In this document: positions 1-7,542 of the stretch, piece by piece
Layout of the letters: each line of letters opens with the position of its first letter
Position numbering within the stretch: position 1 is the stretch's first letter
Source of the DNA: Chloroflexota bacterium
GTDB lineage: Bacteria; Chloroflexota; Chloroflexia; QHBQ01; JADMIH01
DNA: 34,964 nt
Direction of reading: 5' to 3'
NCBI GenBank assembly: GCA_015478675.1
Contig: JADMIH010000023.1
Coordinates: 1 to 34,964, forward strand
The notes under the pieces: model-generated
Database searches by the model: none
Seen by the model: only the letters and a program-made list of their open reading frames with translations
What the model was told of the DNA's origin: nothing
Made by a program: the position numbers and the translations under genes

Positions 1-43
1 TGATTTAGCACCCCTCTATACTACTACCCTTCTCATTTCTAGA

Positions 44-141
44 GGAGTTGGGGTGGAGGAACAAAGTTCAAGGGGTATATGTGCGGGTGTTGCTCCCTCG
101 ACTACCCTCACCGGCCCTCACCCCATGCCCCTATTCTGAAC
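44..141. repeat. Dispersed intergenic repeat, copy 1 (degenerate)
   Basis: The stretch starting with GAGTTGGGGT, followed by AAGTTCAAGGGGTATATGTG and ending with CCCCTATTCTGAAC, shares blocks with two other intergenic regions. The left part matches 25115-25155, and the right end matches the right terminus of the element at 11957-12124. It lies directly upstream of the MoxR operon. No reading frame is apparent in positions 1-235. This copy lacks the internal GGGGGAGAG-type hairpin of the other copies, so it looks decayed. Confidence 0.55.
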
Positions 142-165
142 CCTCTGCGCTGAGCAATTGTACTA

Positions 166-171
166 TATAAT
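166..171 (+). promoter_or_regulatory. Possible -10 box for the MoxR operon
   Basis: A perfect TATAAT hexamer lies about 65 nt upstream of the first gene of the operon. No convincing -35 hexamer is found at 16-18 bp, so the promoter assignment is tentative. Confidence 0.35.
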
Positions 172-235
172 GTATCTATCTTACACTAATACCCCGTACG
201 AGGGGCGGCCCGCGACCGAGCAGGAGTAAAGAGCT

Positions 236-1270
236 ATGTCCTTAGACCACGTCACACTCAACAACCGGAGCGACTACGATCCCCTACAACCCGCGCAGCC
301 CGCGCCCGAAGTTAGCGGAATAACAAGCCTGGCGGGCAAGGTGCAAAAGAGCGTGTCGCGGGTGATAGTCGGCAAAAGTGATGAGATAGAACTGATGCTC
401 GTCGCCATCTTCTGCGAGGGACACGTGCTTATCGAGGACGTGCCCGGCATCGGCAAAACGACAATGGCTAAAGCGCTCGCCCGCTCACTCGGCTGCACCT
501 TCCACCGCATCCAATTTACCCCCGACCTGCTGCCCTCAGACATCACGGGCACCTCGATTTACAACCAGCAGACCGGGCAGTTCGAGACGCGGCGAGGGCC
601 AATCTTCAGCCAGGTAGTGTTGGCCGATGAAATCAACCGCTCAGGCCCACGCACTCAATCGGCCCTCCTCGAGGCAATGGAGGAGCGCCAGGTCACTATT
701 GACATCAGCACGGTGCCTCTGCCGCGACCCTTTATGGTGCTGGCAACCCAGAACCCTGTTGAGCTGGAAGGCACTTTCCCGCTCCCTGAAGCGCAGCTTG
801 ACCGCTTCCTCATCAAGCTCCGCCTCGGCTACCCGGGTGAAGAAGACGAGCGGACAATCCTGCGCCGCTTCAAGGAAGAAAGCCCACTCCTAGACCTTGA
901 GCCTGTCGCCTCCGCCGAGGAGATATTGCGCGCACAGGGGCTGGTACGCACAGTCTACGTCAGCCCCGCAATTGAAAGCTATATCATCAACGTAATCCGC
1001 AGCACCCGCCAGCACGAAACAATCGAGCTTGGCGCATCGCCTCGCGCAACGCTGGCGCTCTACCGCACAGTGCAGGCGCTCGCCGCGATAAAAGGCAGAG
1101 GCTACGTCTTACCTGACGATGTAAAGCGCATGGCGGGGCCCGTCCTTTCCCACCGCTTGATCCTCAGCACGCGCACACGCCTGCGAGGTCGCGACAACCA
1201 CGCGATACTACAGGAACTGCTCGACAGCGTGCCCGTGCCGGTAGAGAGCGTTGCTCACGCAAAAAGTTGA
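236..1270 (+). CDS. MoxR-family AAA+ ATPase
   Basis: A 344-residue AAA+ ATPase of the MoxR type, a chaperone-like family thought to remodel or activate partner proteins, often together with DUF58 proteins. Walker A is seen as DVPGIGKTT around residues 68-76 (Lys74) and Walker B as VVLADEINR around 127-135. The MoxR-typical stretch ALLEAMEERQVT and the sensor-1 segment VLATQNPVE follow. The C-terminal lid extends to the end, so the protein is full length; the first ~30 residues are variable and disordered-looking. The start is ATG after a GAGTAAAG-type ribosome site. It is the first gene of a three-gene operon with a DUF58 protein (55 bp downstream) and a DUF4129 membrane protein. The family call is firm; the substrate is unknown. 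Confidence 0.93.
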   Translation: MSLDHVTLNNRSDYDPLQPAQPAPEVSGITSLAGKVQKSVSRVIVGKSDEIELMLVAIFCEGHVLIEDVPGIGKTTMAKALARSLGCTFHRIQFTPDLLPSDITGTSIYNQQTGQFETRRGPIFSQVVLADEINRSGPRTQSALLEAMEERQVTIDISTVPLPRPFMVLATQNPVELEGTFPLPEAQLDRFLIKLRLGYPGEEDERTILRRFKEESPLLDLEPVASAEEILRAQGLVRTVYVSPAIESYIINVIRSTRQHETIELGASPRATLALYRTVQALAAIKGRGYVLPDDVKRMAGPVLSHRLILSTRTRLRGRDNHAILQELLDSVPVPVESVAHAKS

Positions 1271-1324
1271 CTGTTTCAGTCCGTAATACGTGTGACGTAA
1301 TATTATTCTATCGGAGCGCTCATC

Positions 1325-2692
1325 ATGGCACCCGCCGGGGCTAGACAACTGGTAGAGAGTACAGTAACAGGCTCGCGCATAGGCGGCGCTGTCGAAGTTG
1401 TCCAACCTGCGAGCAGGCGCAAGGAGGTGCTCACAACCAGCCAGCTATCCAACGCCTGGGGCTACGGCGCGGCAGGTATGATGGCAGTGGGCGCCCTCTT
1501 TGGAAGCAAGGCGGTATTCGGGTTGGGCATATTGCTGGGGATGACCCTTCTTGTGGCGTGGCTGTGGGCGCGTTGGTGCTTCCGCAATCTCACCGTCGAG
1601 CGCAGCTTCAACCAGACCAGAGCCTTCTGGGGCGAAGAAGTAGTGATGTCTCAGATCTTCACCAACGCCAAACCTCTCCCCGTTCCCTGGTTCGCCATCG
1701 AAGATGAATACCCATCCGCCCTCGAAATGATGTCGCAAGAGGCGGTCTATTCGCACAGAGCACGCACCAGAGGCATCAGAAGCAGCCTGGCGCTAGGCTG
1801 GTATGAGCGCGTTACCAGGCGCTACACACTCAAGTGCGCGGCACGCGGCGAGCATGAGTTCGGCCCTATTGATATACAGTCAGGTGATGTCTTCGGCCTC
1901 TTTCGCCGCTCAGAAACTATCGAAACCCCACAAACACTACTCGTTTACCCGCGCTATGTGCCTGTTGAGCGGCTGGGCATCCCGGCGCGCCAGCCATTCG
2001 GCGACTTCAAGGCGATCCAACAGCTCGCTACCGACCCTCTGCGTATACGTGGTGTGCGCGAGTATGTCTACGGAGACAACCCCCGCTACGTCCACTGGAA
2101 AGCCACCGCCCGACGCGGCGCTTTGCAAACTAAGCTCTTTGAGCCTGCTGCCACCCCACAGCTGTTCATATTCTGCAATCAGGATACCTTCGTCCACATG
2201 TGGGAAGGAATAGACGTTGAGACTCTGGAGCTGACCATCACTGTAGCTGCTTCGCTCGCAAACCACGCCCTGCAAGAAGGCTTCATGGTGGGCTTACAGG
2301 TGAATGCGCTTGCTGTACACTCAGACAGGCAGGTGAAGCTATCCCCCAGCCGCGATCCCGATCAATTCACTCGCATATTGGAAAACCTGGCGCGCATCAA
2401 AGGCTGGTCAGGCCTGCCGGTGGAGGAGCTAATCCGCGCCGAGCGGCGCAGCCTGCCGATAGGTGCGACTATAGTGGTGGTGACAGGCGTTATAACAGAC
2501 GATCTGCTTCATATACTGGTAGCTCTCCGCAGAGCCGGCCATCCCATAACGCTCGTAGAAACAGTAGGCTCATTGCGCGCCGCCAAAGCAGCACAACGCA
2601 TCTCCGTAGAGAGCTTGCGGATGCAAGGCATAACATATTACAGAGTAGATGCCATAGACGCGGCGACCGAAATAGAGGAGTTAGTGTTTTAG
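1325..2692 (+). CDS. DUF58 domain protein, membrane anchored
   Basis: A 455-residue protein with two predicted membrane segments (about residues 43-60 and 64-83), then a soluble region carrying the DUF58 signature YVYGDNPRYVHW at 247-258 and a vWA-like C-terminal half. DUF58 proteins are the standard partners of MoxR ATPases and are usually inner-membrane proteins with the bulk in the cytoplasm. The start is ATG with GGAG about 10 nt upstream. Gene order MoxR, DUF58, DUF4129 matches the conserved neighbourhood that in many bacteria also includes a transglutaminase-like protein; none is present here. The molecular function of DUF58 is not established, so only the family and operon membership are asserted. 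Confidence 0.88.
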   Translation: MAPAGARQLVESTVTGSRIGGAVEVVQPASRRKEVLTTSQLSNAWGYGAAGMMAVGALFGSKAVFGLGILLGMTLLVAWLWARWCFRNLTVERSFNQTRAFWGEEVVMSQIFTNAKPLPVPWFAIEDEYPSALEMMSQEAVYSHRARTRGIRSSLALGWYERVTRRYTLKCAARGEHEFGPIDIQSGDVFGLFRRSETIETPQTLLVYPRYVPVERLGIPARQPFGDFKAIQQLATDPLRIRGVREYVYGDNPRYVHWKATARRGALQTKLFEPAATPQLFIFCNQDTFVHMWEGIDVETLELTITVAASLANHALQEGFMVGLQVNALAVHSDRQVKLSPSRDPDQFTRILENLARIKGWSGLPVEELIRAERRSLPIGATIVVVTGVITDDLLHILVALRRAGHPITLVETVGSLRAAKAAQRISVESLRMQGITYYRVDAIDAATEIEELVF

Positions 2693-2746
2693 GAAGCTGA
2701 GGGTCAGCCCTAATTCCTAATCCCCAGCCTCTGGTAAGGAGTAACT

Positions 2747-4219
2747 TTGGCAATGCTATTGAAAGGGCAGGCGAGCAATGCGGCGCTGCCGGTCTGCCTG
2801 GCAGCAATGGACGCATGCTGGATATACGCTGTGACATGGCTTTTCAGTACTATAGCGCTGAGCGCCGTAACCACATTCCCTGTGCCCTCGCCTGTTGTGC
2901 TGGGCGCGTTAGAGCTTGCCGCCTGGGGATTGACGCTCTACCTGCTTGACAGAACCGCCTGGCCGCTTGGCGTAGTACAGGTGCTCTCTGGCGTGGGAGG
3001 TGTAGTGGTCGCAGTGCTCGTCGCTCTGGCTATAAACCCGCCCCCCGATAGCGGTCATATAGGCAAGTGGGTCGCCACGGCAGGCTACGTACTGCTGGTA
3101 TCCCTCGCGCTGTGGGCGCTCGGCTCATACCGCGCACGCGAGCGCCCCGACTTCACGCCTGCATACAATACTTTTCGCATCGGGTTGGTCGTTATCTGTG
3201 CGTCGGCTCTCCTCGGCACTATAATCCTGGGCACAAAGATGGAGACAACCTGGGCCGGGCTGGGTGGGGTGGCTATCTGGTTCGTCGGCTGGTCGCTTGG
3301 CGCGCTGGCGCTGGCGAACCGGGAGATCATACGTACAGAAGGCAGCAAGGCCGACATCGGTTTCTGGGGTCTCGTGCTGGCCGTGAGCATAGGCGCTGTG
3401 CTGGTGGCAGGCATTTCTACAGGCGCGTTCGGCGCTAATAACCTTCTGGACCTCGGGCAAAAAGTGGTGATCGGTGTACTGGCACTGGTAGGAACTATCA
3501 CCTACCTGATACTGTACGCCTACCTCTGGCTCCTCTCGCTGCTCAACATCAACCCAACGCCTCCTGGCAGCCTGTCAACGCCCACTCCCACACCCGGCGC
3601 TTCAGCGAAGGAAACTTTGCAGCAGCAGCTAGCGAGAAGGTTTGGCCCCCAACAGGCGGTGACTTTATATCCAGAACTACAGGCTATACTTTTCGGTGTC
3701 GCGCTGCTCCTGATCGTGGTGGCCGCCGTATGGCTGGTCAGCCGCACTGCCAAACGCACACGCACCAGCCGCGTCAAGGAGGCCACCGAGCAGCGCGAGA
3801 GCTTCGGCTCGTGGAGCTTACTGCTCCAACAAGCTCGACTTCTACTGAACAGGTTGCTGGCTCGCTTCCGCAAAGCTCCTATTCCGCAAGGTGCAGCAAT
3901 CGAGGACGACCTTGCCGCCCTTCGGGGCAACCCCGAATGGAGCGGCACGCTATCTGTGCGCCAGATTTACGCCCGCCTGCAATCGCTCGCTGCCGGGCTG
4001 GGTTGTCCCCGCGCCCCTCAGCAAACCCCAACCGAGTATATGCTGATCCTCTCAGCTGCTATACCCGGCTTAGAACCCGACCTGAGAGAAATCACAGCAG
4101 CCTACCTGGAAGCTCGCTACGGACGCCTCCCCGCCTCAGCCCCCATAGTCGCCGCCGCGAATGACGCCTGGCGGCGAGCCGAGCTTGCTATGAGGGAAGG
4201 GCCAGCAACCGGCTGCTGA
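2747..4219 (+). CDS. Polytopic membrane protein with C-terminal DUF4129-like domain
   Basis: A 490-residue protein. The first ~270 residues form a run of about eight or nine hydrophobic segments. A Pro/Thr-rich extramembrane stretch (around 275-290) and one more membrane segment near 315-335 follow, then a cytoplasmic tail. The last ~95 residues (from IEDDLAALRG) resemble DUF4129, which is usually fused to transglutaminase-like membrane proteins in MoxR/DUF58 clusters. Here the transglutaminase core (Cys-His-Asp) is not evident. The start is uncertain: AAGGAG at 2736-2741 suits TTG at 2747 (5 nt) or ATG at 2753 (11 nt). It ends 10 bp from the convergent amidase gene. The role is probably in envelope homeostasis with its operon partners; this is inference. 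Confidence 0.75.
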   Translation: MAMLLKGQASNAALPVCLAAMDACWIYAVTWLFSTIALSAVTTFPVPSPVVLGALELAAWGLTLYLLDRTAWPLGVVQVLSGVGGVVVAVLVALAINPPPDSGHIGKWVATAGYVLLVSLALWALGSYRARERPDFTPAYNTFRIGLVVICASALLGTIILGTKMETTWAGLGGVAIWFVGWSLGALALANREIIRTEGSKADIGFWGLVLAVSIGAVLVAGISTGAFGANNLLDLGQKVVIGVLALVGTITYLILYAYLWLLSLLNINPTPPGSLSTPTPTPGASAKETLQQQLARRFGPQQAVTLYPELQAILFGVALLLIVVAAVWLVSRTAKRTRTSRVKEATEQRESFGSWSLLLQQARLLLNRLLARFRKAPIPQGAAIEDDLAALRGNPEWSGTLSVRQIYARLQSLAAGLGCPRAPQQTPTEYMLILSAAIPGLEPDLREITAAYLEARYGRLPASAPIVAAANDAWRRAELAMREGPATGC

Positions 4220-4229
4220 CGCCTGATCC

Positions 4230-5324
4230 CTACAACCCTATTATGACGGCATTGCGACTCACCCAACCCTGCTTGCCACCGGGTAGATCAATGCGGTAGT
4301 AGTCGCCGTTGCGCAGGCTGGAATGATAAAAGCTGCCACGCGGCAACCTGGCTACCACTGTGCCACTGCCTGGGTCTGAGTAAACGTTGATCGTGCCCTT
4401 ACCCATAGGTAACACCTGCCAGTCCCCTGTGGAGGTCTTGGGAGCAGAGCTATGCTTAAAGGGCGGAGGTTCAGGAGCCGAGGGGTCTATGCTGGCGTCC
4501 TCGATGCCATAGCCGTAGCTTCGCACGCCCACAGGAGTGCCATAAGCCTCCTTGAGGAAGGCCATAACACCGTTTGCCACTCCCGCTGCTACCTTGTCCG
4601 TAGACTTGAAAAGCACAGTTCGGTCAGACGCATTAGTCATATAGCCCATCTCCACGATAGCCCCAGGCACATAGTTGGAGATGCGGTAGTTGGGCCGCCC
4701 CGGAGTATAAGCATAGTAGCCGCGCATATCGCGCGTAACGTTCGCGTCTTCCGGCAGGCTGGTGGCTGCCCTGTAGCTGTCGGTGAGAAGTTGCACCAGG
4801 TTGCCATCCTGTACCGCCACTTCGCTTTGCCAGCGTGTACTGATCTTGAAGCCTCTGGGCGCGGAAGAAGCGTTACCATCTGCATGTATAGCTACGAAAG
4901 CATCCGCCGAGTAGCCACTGGGCACAGTGGTCGGCAGAATATCTACCAGCACTCCTTGAGCGCGCAAAAGCAGAGCAATGCGGTTTGTCACATCAAGGTT
5001 GAGGTCAATTTCGCTGCGTCCGCCGCCCGACGTGCCGACCGAGCCAAGTAGACGCGATAGTTGTTCGGGGAGTTCATTATTTTTATAGTGACCCACCTGC
5101 AACCCCACTCTGTAAAGGCGAGGGGCAGTCACAGCCGTAGGAGCAACGGCGGCAACACGGGCAGGAGCCGCCTGCGATACTGCCTGCCGGTTAGAAGAAG
5201 GGGCAGGTATGTAGCCGGCAGGTAGCGCGGCACGTGAAGGCGTCGCCTGTGGCAGCATGGAAGCCAGCAAAAACGCGGTAAAGAGAGAAAATAGGAAAGA
5301 TCGAAGGCGCGTAGAGGTAAACAT
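4230..5324 (-). CDS. Secreted N-acetylmuramoyl-L-alanine amidase (Amidase_3) with C-terminal SH3-like domain
   Basis: A 364-residue exported zinc amidase expected to cleave the bond between MurNAc and L-Ala in peptidoglycan. Residues 1-32 look like a signal peptide (RLRSF, hydrophobic core, then ATPSRA). The Amidase_3 domain runs from about residue 71 to 250. Zinc ligands fit His79 (VGHY), Glu105 (RSEIDLNL) and His147 (VAIHADG); the catalytic Glu fits Glu225 in IVEMGYMTN. Residues ~300-364 resemble an SH3b-like wall-binding module (VYSDPGSGTVVARLPRG, KQGWVS). The start is ATG with GGAG 10 nt upstream. The gene stands alone and is convergent with the MoxR operon. A palindrome-flanked promoter lies about 90 bp upstream. 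Confidence 0.9.
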   Translation of the reverse strand: MFTSTRLRSFLFSLFTAFLLASMLPQATPSRAALPAGYIPAPSSNRQAVSQAAPARVAAVAPTAVTAPRLYRVGLQVGHYKNNELPEQLSRLLGSVGTSGGGRSEIDLNLDVTNRIALLLRAQGVLVDILPTTVPSGYSADAFVAIHADGNASSAPRGFKISTRWQSEVAVQDGNLVQLLTDSYRAATSLPEDANVTRDMRGYYAYTPGRPNYRISNYVPGAIVEMGYMTNASDRTVLFKSTDKVAAGVANGVMAFLKEAYGTPVGVRSYGYGIEDASIDPSAPEPPPFKHSSAPKTSTGDWQVLPMGKGTINVYSDPGSGTVVARLPRGSFYHSSLRNGDYYRIDLPGGKQGWVSRNAVIIGL

Positions 5325-5411
5325 AGAAAGCTCCGCTCAAGTTAGGGAGTAGCAGGGAATGGGTTGCGGATTTGCAGGGAGACGGGCATAAGACGCTGCG
5401 TTCGTAGCGCC

Positions 5412-5448
5412 TTGCGCAAATTATACCTTGCGCAAGCAAGAAGCGCAA
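5412..5448 (-). promoter_or_regulatory. Amidase promoter flanked by paired TTGCGCAA palindromes
   Basis: On the minus strand a perfect TATAAT (5425-5420) lies 17 bp downstream of TTGCGC (5448-5443), a weak -35. Two identical 8-bp palindromes TTGCGCAA at 5412-5419 and 5428-5435 sit on either side of the -10 box, 16 bp apart start to start. This placement is what a repressor operator would look like. The transcript would have a leader of about 90 nt before the amidase ATG at 5324. Confidence 0.55.
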
Positions 5449-5699
5449 GCGATTGGGAGGCAGATAACCTTCCTGGCCTCGTATGATATACTGGTCTATC
5501 CGCCTTTCAGAGCGCCTGACGATGAGACCTGTAGTATAAGTAGCAAAGCCAAAACCAGACGCTCTCACAAATCCCCCAACTCTCTGGGCGCTTATCTGCG
5601 TACCATTACTGTGGCCGCTGCTAGCCACATGATTGGAGACAGGCTCCGCCCTGCTATATCCCACTGCAAAAGAAAACCGCAAAAGAAGGAGCAAAGCAA
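5449..5699. other. Intergenic region without recognisable gene
   Basis: This divergent intergenic region lies between the amidase and the F420 block. It contains no reading frame with ribosome site or family resemblance. A weak candidate promoter for the downstream operon is TTGGAG (5633-5638), 16 bp, TATATC (5655-5660). The ribosome site of the next gene (AGAAGGAG) is at the right end. Confidence 0.4.
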
Positions 5700-6599
5700 A
5701 TGAAAATAGGGTTACAAGTCAACAACTTCACATGGGATGCACCGATTGGTGAGACCTTCGGCGCGATTGGCCGCCGAGCCGAGGAAGCAGGCTTCGACAG
5801 CTTGTGGGTTATGGATCACTTTTTCCAGATACAGGGCATAGGCCCTGTTGAGTGGCCGATGCTCGAAAGTTATTCAGCGCTGTCGTTCATCGCGGGTCTA
5901 ACCTCAAAGATCAAGCTGGGCACTATGGTCACAGGCGTGACTTATCGCCACCCCGGCATACTCGCCAAGACAGTCACCACCCTTGATGTGCTCTCAGGCG
6001 GGCGCGCTTATCTTGGTATCGGCGCAGCATGGTTCGAGCGCGAGCACCTCGCTCTGGGTGTGCCCTTCCCGCCCCTCAAAGAGCGCTTCGAGAGACTGGA
6101 GGAGACGCTACAAATCACTCTCCAGATGTGGTCGGGCGAGGTAGGGCCGTACAACGGCAACTATTACCAGTTGGCCGAAACTCTCAACTCACCACAGGCA
6201 GTTACCGGGCCACATCCCCCGATCCTCATCGGCGGCACAGGCGAGCAGAAGACTCTCCGCTTCGTAGCCAGGTACGGCGATGCCTGCAACCTCTTTGCAC
6301 GCCTGGGAGACGATGCGCTGCGCCACAAGCTCGATGTGCTCAAGGGACACTGCGAAGCCGAGGGCCGCCCGTATGAGGAGATCGAGAAGACCAGCCTTGA
6401 TCGTATGCTGGTGACGCACGGCGAAGGGCAGGACGCACTATCGCCCCAGCAGGCCATTGATGCTATCGGCCACCTGGCGGAAATGGGCTTCGACCAGGCC
6501 CTCATAAGCATGCCTAACGTCAGCGACCCTGACGCCTTCAACGTCTTCCGCGACGAAGTAGTCCCTGCCGTTCATGCCCTCAAAGTAGCTGGGCGATAG
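5700..6599 (+). CDS. Luciferase-like (LLM) F420-dependent oxidoreductase
   Basis: A 299-residue bacterial-luciferase-fold TIM barrel. Typical landmarks are the N-terminal strand MKIGLQVNN, AEEAGFDSLWVMDHF near residues 28-42, the KLGTMVTGVTYRHPGILAKT segment near 77-96, GGRAYLGIGAAWFE near 105, and PPILIGGTGEQKTLRFVARYGD in the second half. It resembles the TIGR03560-like actinobacterial/Chloroflexi group of F420-dependent enzymes. These transfer hydride between F420 and an organic substrate; the substrate is unknown and FMN use cannot be excluded. The start is ATG with AGAAGGAG 8 nt upstream. It is the first gene of the plus-strand block carrying cofD, cofC and cofE, which supports F420 as cofactor. 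Confidence 0.88.
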   Translation: MKIGLQVNNFTWDAPIGETFGAIGRRAEEAGFDSLWVMDHFFQIQGIGPVEWPMLESYSALSFIAGLTSKIKLGTMVTGVTYRHPGILAKTVTTLDVLSGGRAYLGIGAAWFEREHLALGVPFPPLKERFERLEETLQITLQMWSGEVGPYNGNYYQLAETLNSPQAVTGPHPPILIGGTGEQKTLRFVARYGDACNLFARLGDDALRHKLDVLKGHCEAEGRPYEEIEKTSLDRMLVTHGEGQDALSPQQAIDAIGHLAEMGFDQALISMPNVSDPDAFNVFRDEVVPAVHALKVAGR

Positions 6600-6610
6600 A
6601 GACCAGGGAC

Positions 6611-6633
6611 CAGGGGTTAGTAGCTGATCCCTG
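6611..6633. repeat. Short palindromic spacer element
   Basis: CAGGGGTTAG and CTGATCCCTG form an imperfect 10-bp inverted repeat with a 3-nt loop, directly after the stop codon of the preceding gene. A similar arrangement (AGGGGTTAG ... CTAATCCCT) occurs at 30390-30437. No T-run follows, so it is not a typical terminator. Confidence 0.45.
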
Positions 6634-6687
6634 TCACGGCCCAGCATTTGCTATTGTAGCTGGTGAATCTTTAGATCAAGAGGAGCC

Positions 6688-7035
6688 ATGAACACCTTTC
6701 AGCTCTCGGAGCTAATCTCCAAAGGCAAGAAGTCGAACAAACTTTACTACGAATTCATAAGAATCCCATCGCTCAGCACAGGCCTTTACTCTATACCCGC
6801 CGGCGGTGTTGACCCGCAGCAGCCGCACACAGAAGACGAAGTCTATTGTGTGATAAGCGGCCACGGTCAGATAGAAGTAGGCAGCGAAAGCCGTGACGTG
6901 CAAGCAGGTACCGTGATCCTGGTGCAAGCGGGCATGGAGCATCACTTTCATACTGTCACTGAAGAGCTGACGGTGCTGGTATTTTTCGCACCCGCTGAAT
7001 ACTCTCTCGTTTCAGGCCAAGATGATGAGCAATAA
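6688..7035 (+). CDS. Small cupin-domain protein
   Basis: A 115-residue single-domain cupin. Motif 1 is seen as GVDPQQPHTEDEVYCVISG around residues 34-53 and motif 2 as AGTVILVQAGMEHHFH around 76-91; the conserved His/Glu/His metal-ligand pattern (His, Glu, His) is mostly kept. Cupins of this size are enzymes or small-molecule sensors; no specific function can be read. The start is ATG after GAGGAG (short spacing). It sits between a luciferase-like oxidoreductase and a PPOX-fold protein in the F420 block, which suggests but does not prove a related role. Confidence 0.85.
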   Translation: MNTFQLSELISKGKKSNKLYYEFIRIPSLSTGLYSIPAGGVDPQQPHTEDEVYCVISGHGQIEVGSESRDVQAGTVILVQAGMEHHFHTVTEELTVLVFFAPAEYSLVSGQDDEQ

Positions 7036-7135
7036 GGGCCGGGTGGCGCCAGCTGCTAATCCCGTAACCTCTCGTTTCTCAGTCCCTGGTACTGGCACTA
7101 TGCAATTTGTTATAGCAGGAGGTATATACAAGAAA

Positions 7136-7540
7136 ATGGCAATTCTAAGTGATAAAGCCAGAGAATTTATAGACCGTAACGGCTACGCTGTAGTGGCAAC
7201 TCTCAACAGCGATGGCTCAGCCCAGCAGACAGTGATCTGGTACGAGCTACAGGGCGAGCGTATAATGATGAACACAAAAGTAGGGAGGCTCAAAGAGAAG
7301 AACCTCAAGCGCGATCCGCGCATCTCTTTTTGCCTGGAAGACGAATACAGCTACGTGACGATACAGGGGCGCGCCGAGCTTGACTACGACCCGGAGCGTG
7401 CCCAGGCCAGCGGCAAAGCCCTGGCGATCCGATACAAAGGCCAGGCAGCAGGCGAGCAAATGGTGCGCGATATATTCAGCAAAGAAGAGCGCGTCACCGT
7501 CTATATGTCTATTGATAAAGTAGACGACACACACCTGTAA
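7136..7540 (+). CDS. PPOX-class (split-barrel) F420/FMN-dependent protein
   Basis: A 134-residue split beta-barrel protein of the pyridoxamine-5'-phosphate-oxidase-like superfamily. The start MAILSDKAREFIDRNGYAVV and the segments ATLNSDGSAQQTVIWYE, MMNTKVGRLKEKNLKRDPR and YVTIQGRAEL match the PPOX-class F420-dependent group (Rv1155-like), which bind F420 or FMN as dimers. The frame is open from 7022, but the family's usual start and an AGGAGG at 7117-7122 (13 nt upstream, somewhat far) favour ATG 7136. A start at 7022 would overlap the cupin gene and add 38 residues with no family resemblance. It ends 2 nt before cofD, so it is surely co-transcribed with it. The substrate is unknown; it could be a quinone- or biliverdin-type reductase. 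Confidence 0.87.
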   Translation: MAILSDKAREFIDRNGYAVVATLNSDGSAQQTVIWYELQGERIMMNTKVGRLKEKNLKRDPRISFCLEDEYSYVTIQGRAELDYDPERAQASGKALAIRYKGQAAGEQMVRDIFSKEERVTVYMSIDKVDDTHL

Positions 7541-7542
7541 TA

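Noticed and set aside
4..16. TTTAGCACCCCTC as an HrcA operator
   Set aside because: Only one half-site is present and no inverted partner follows at 8-9 bp.
4452..5051. 199-codon plus-strand frame opposite the amidase
   Set aside because: The minus strand encodes a complete amidase with signal peptide and all catalytic residues.
7022..7135. N-terminal extension of the PPOX-class protein
   Set aside because: It overlaps the cupin gene, lacks family resemblance, and a ribosome site and the family-typical start lie at 7136.
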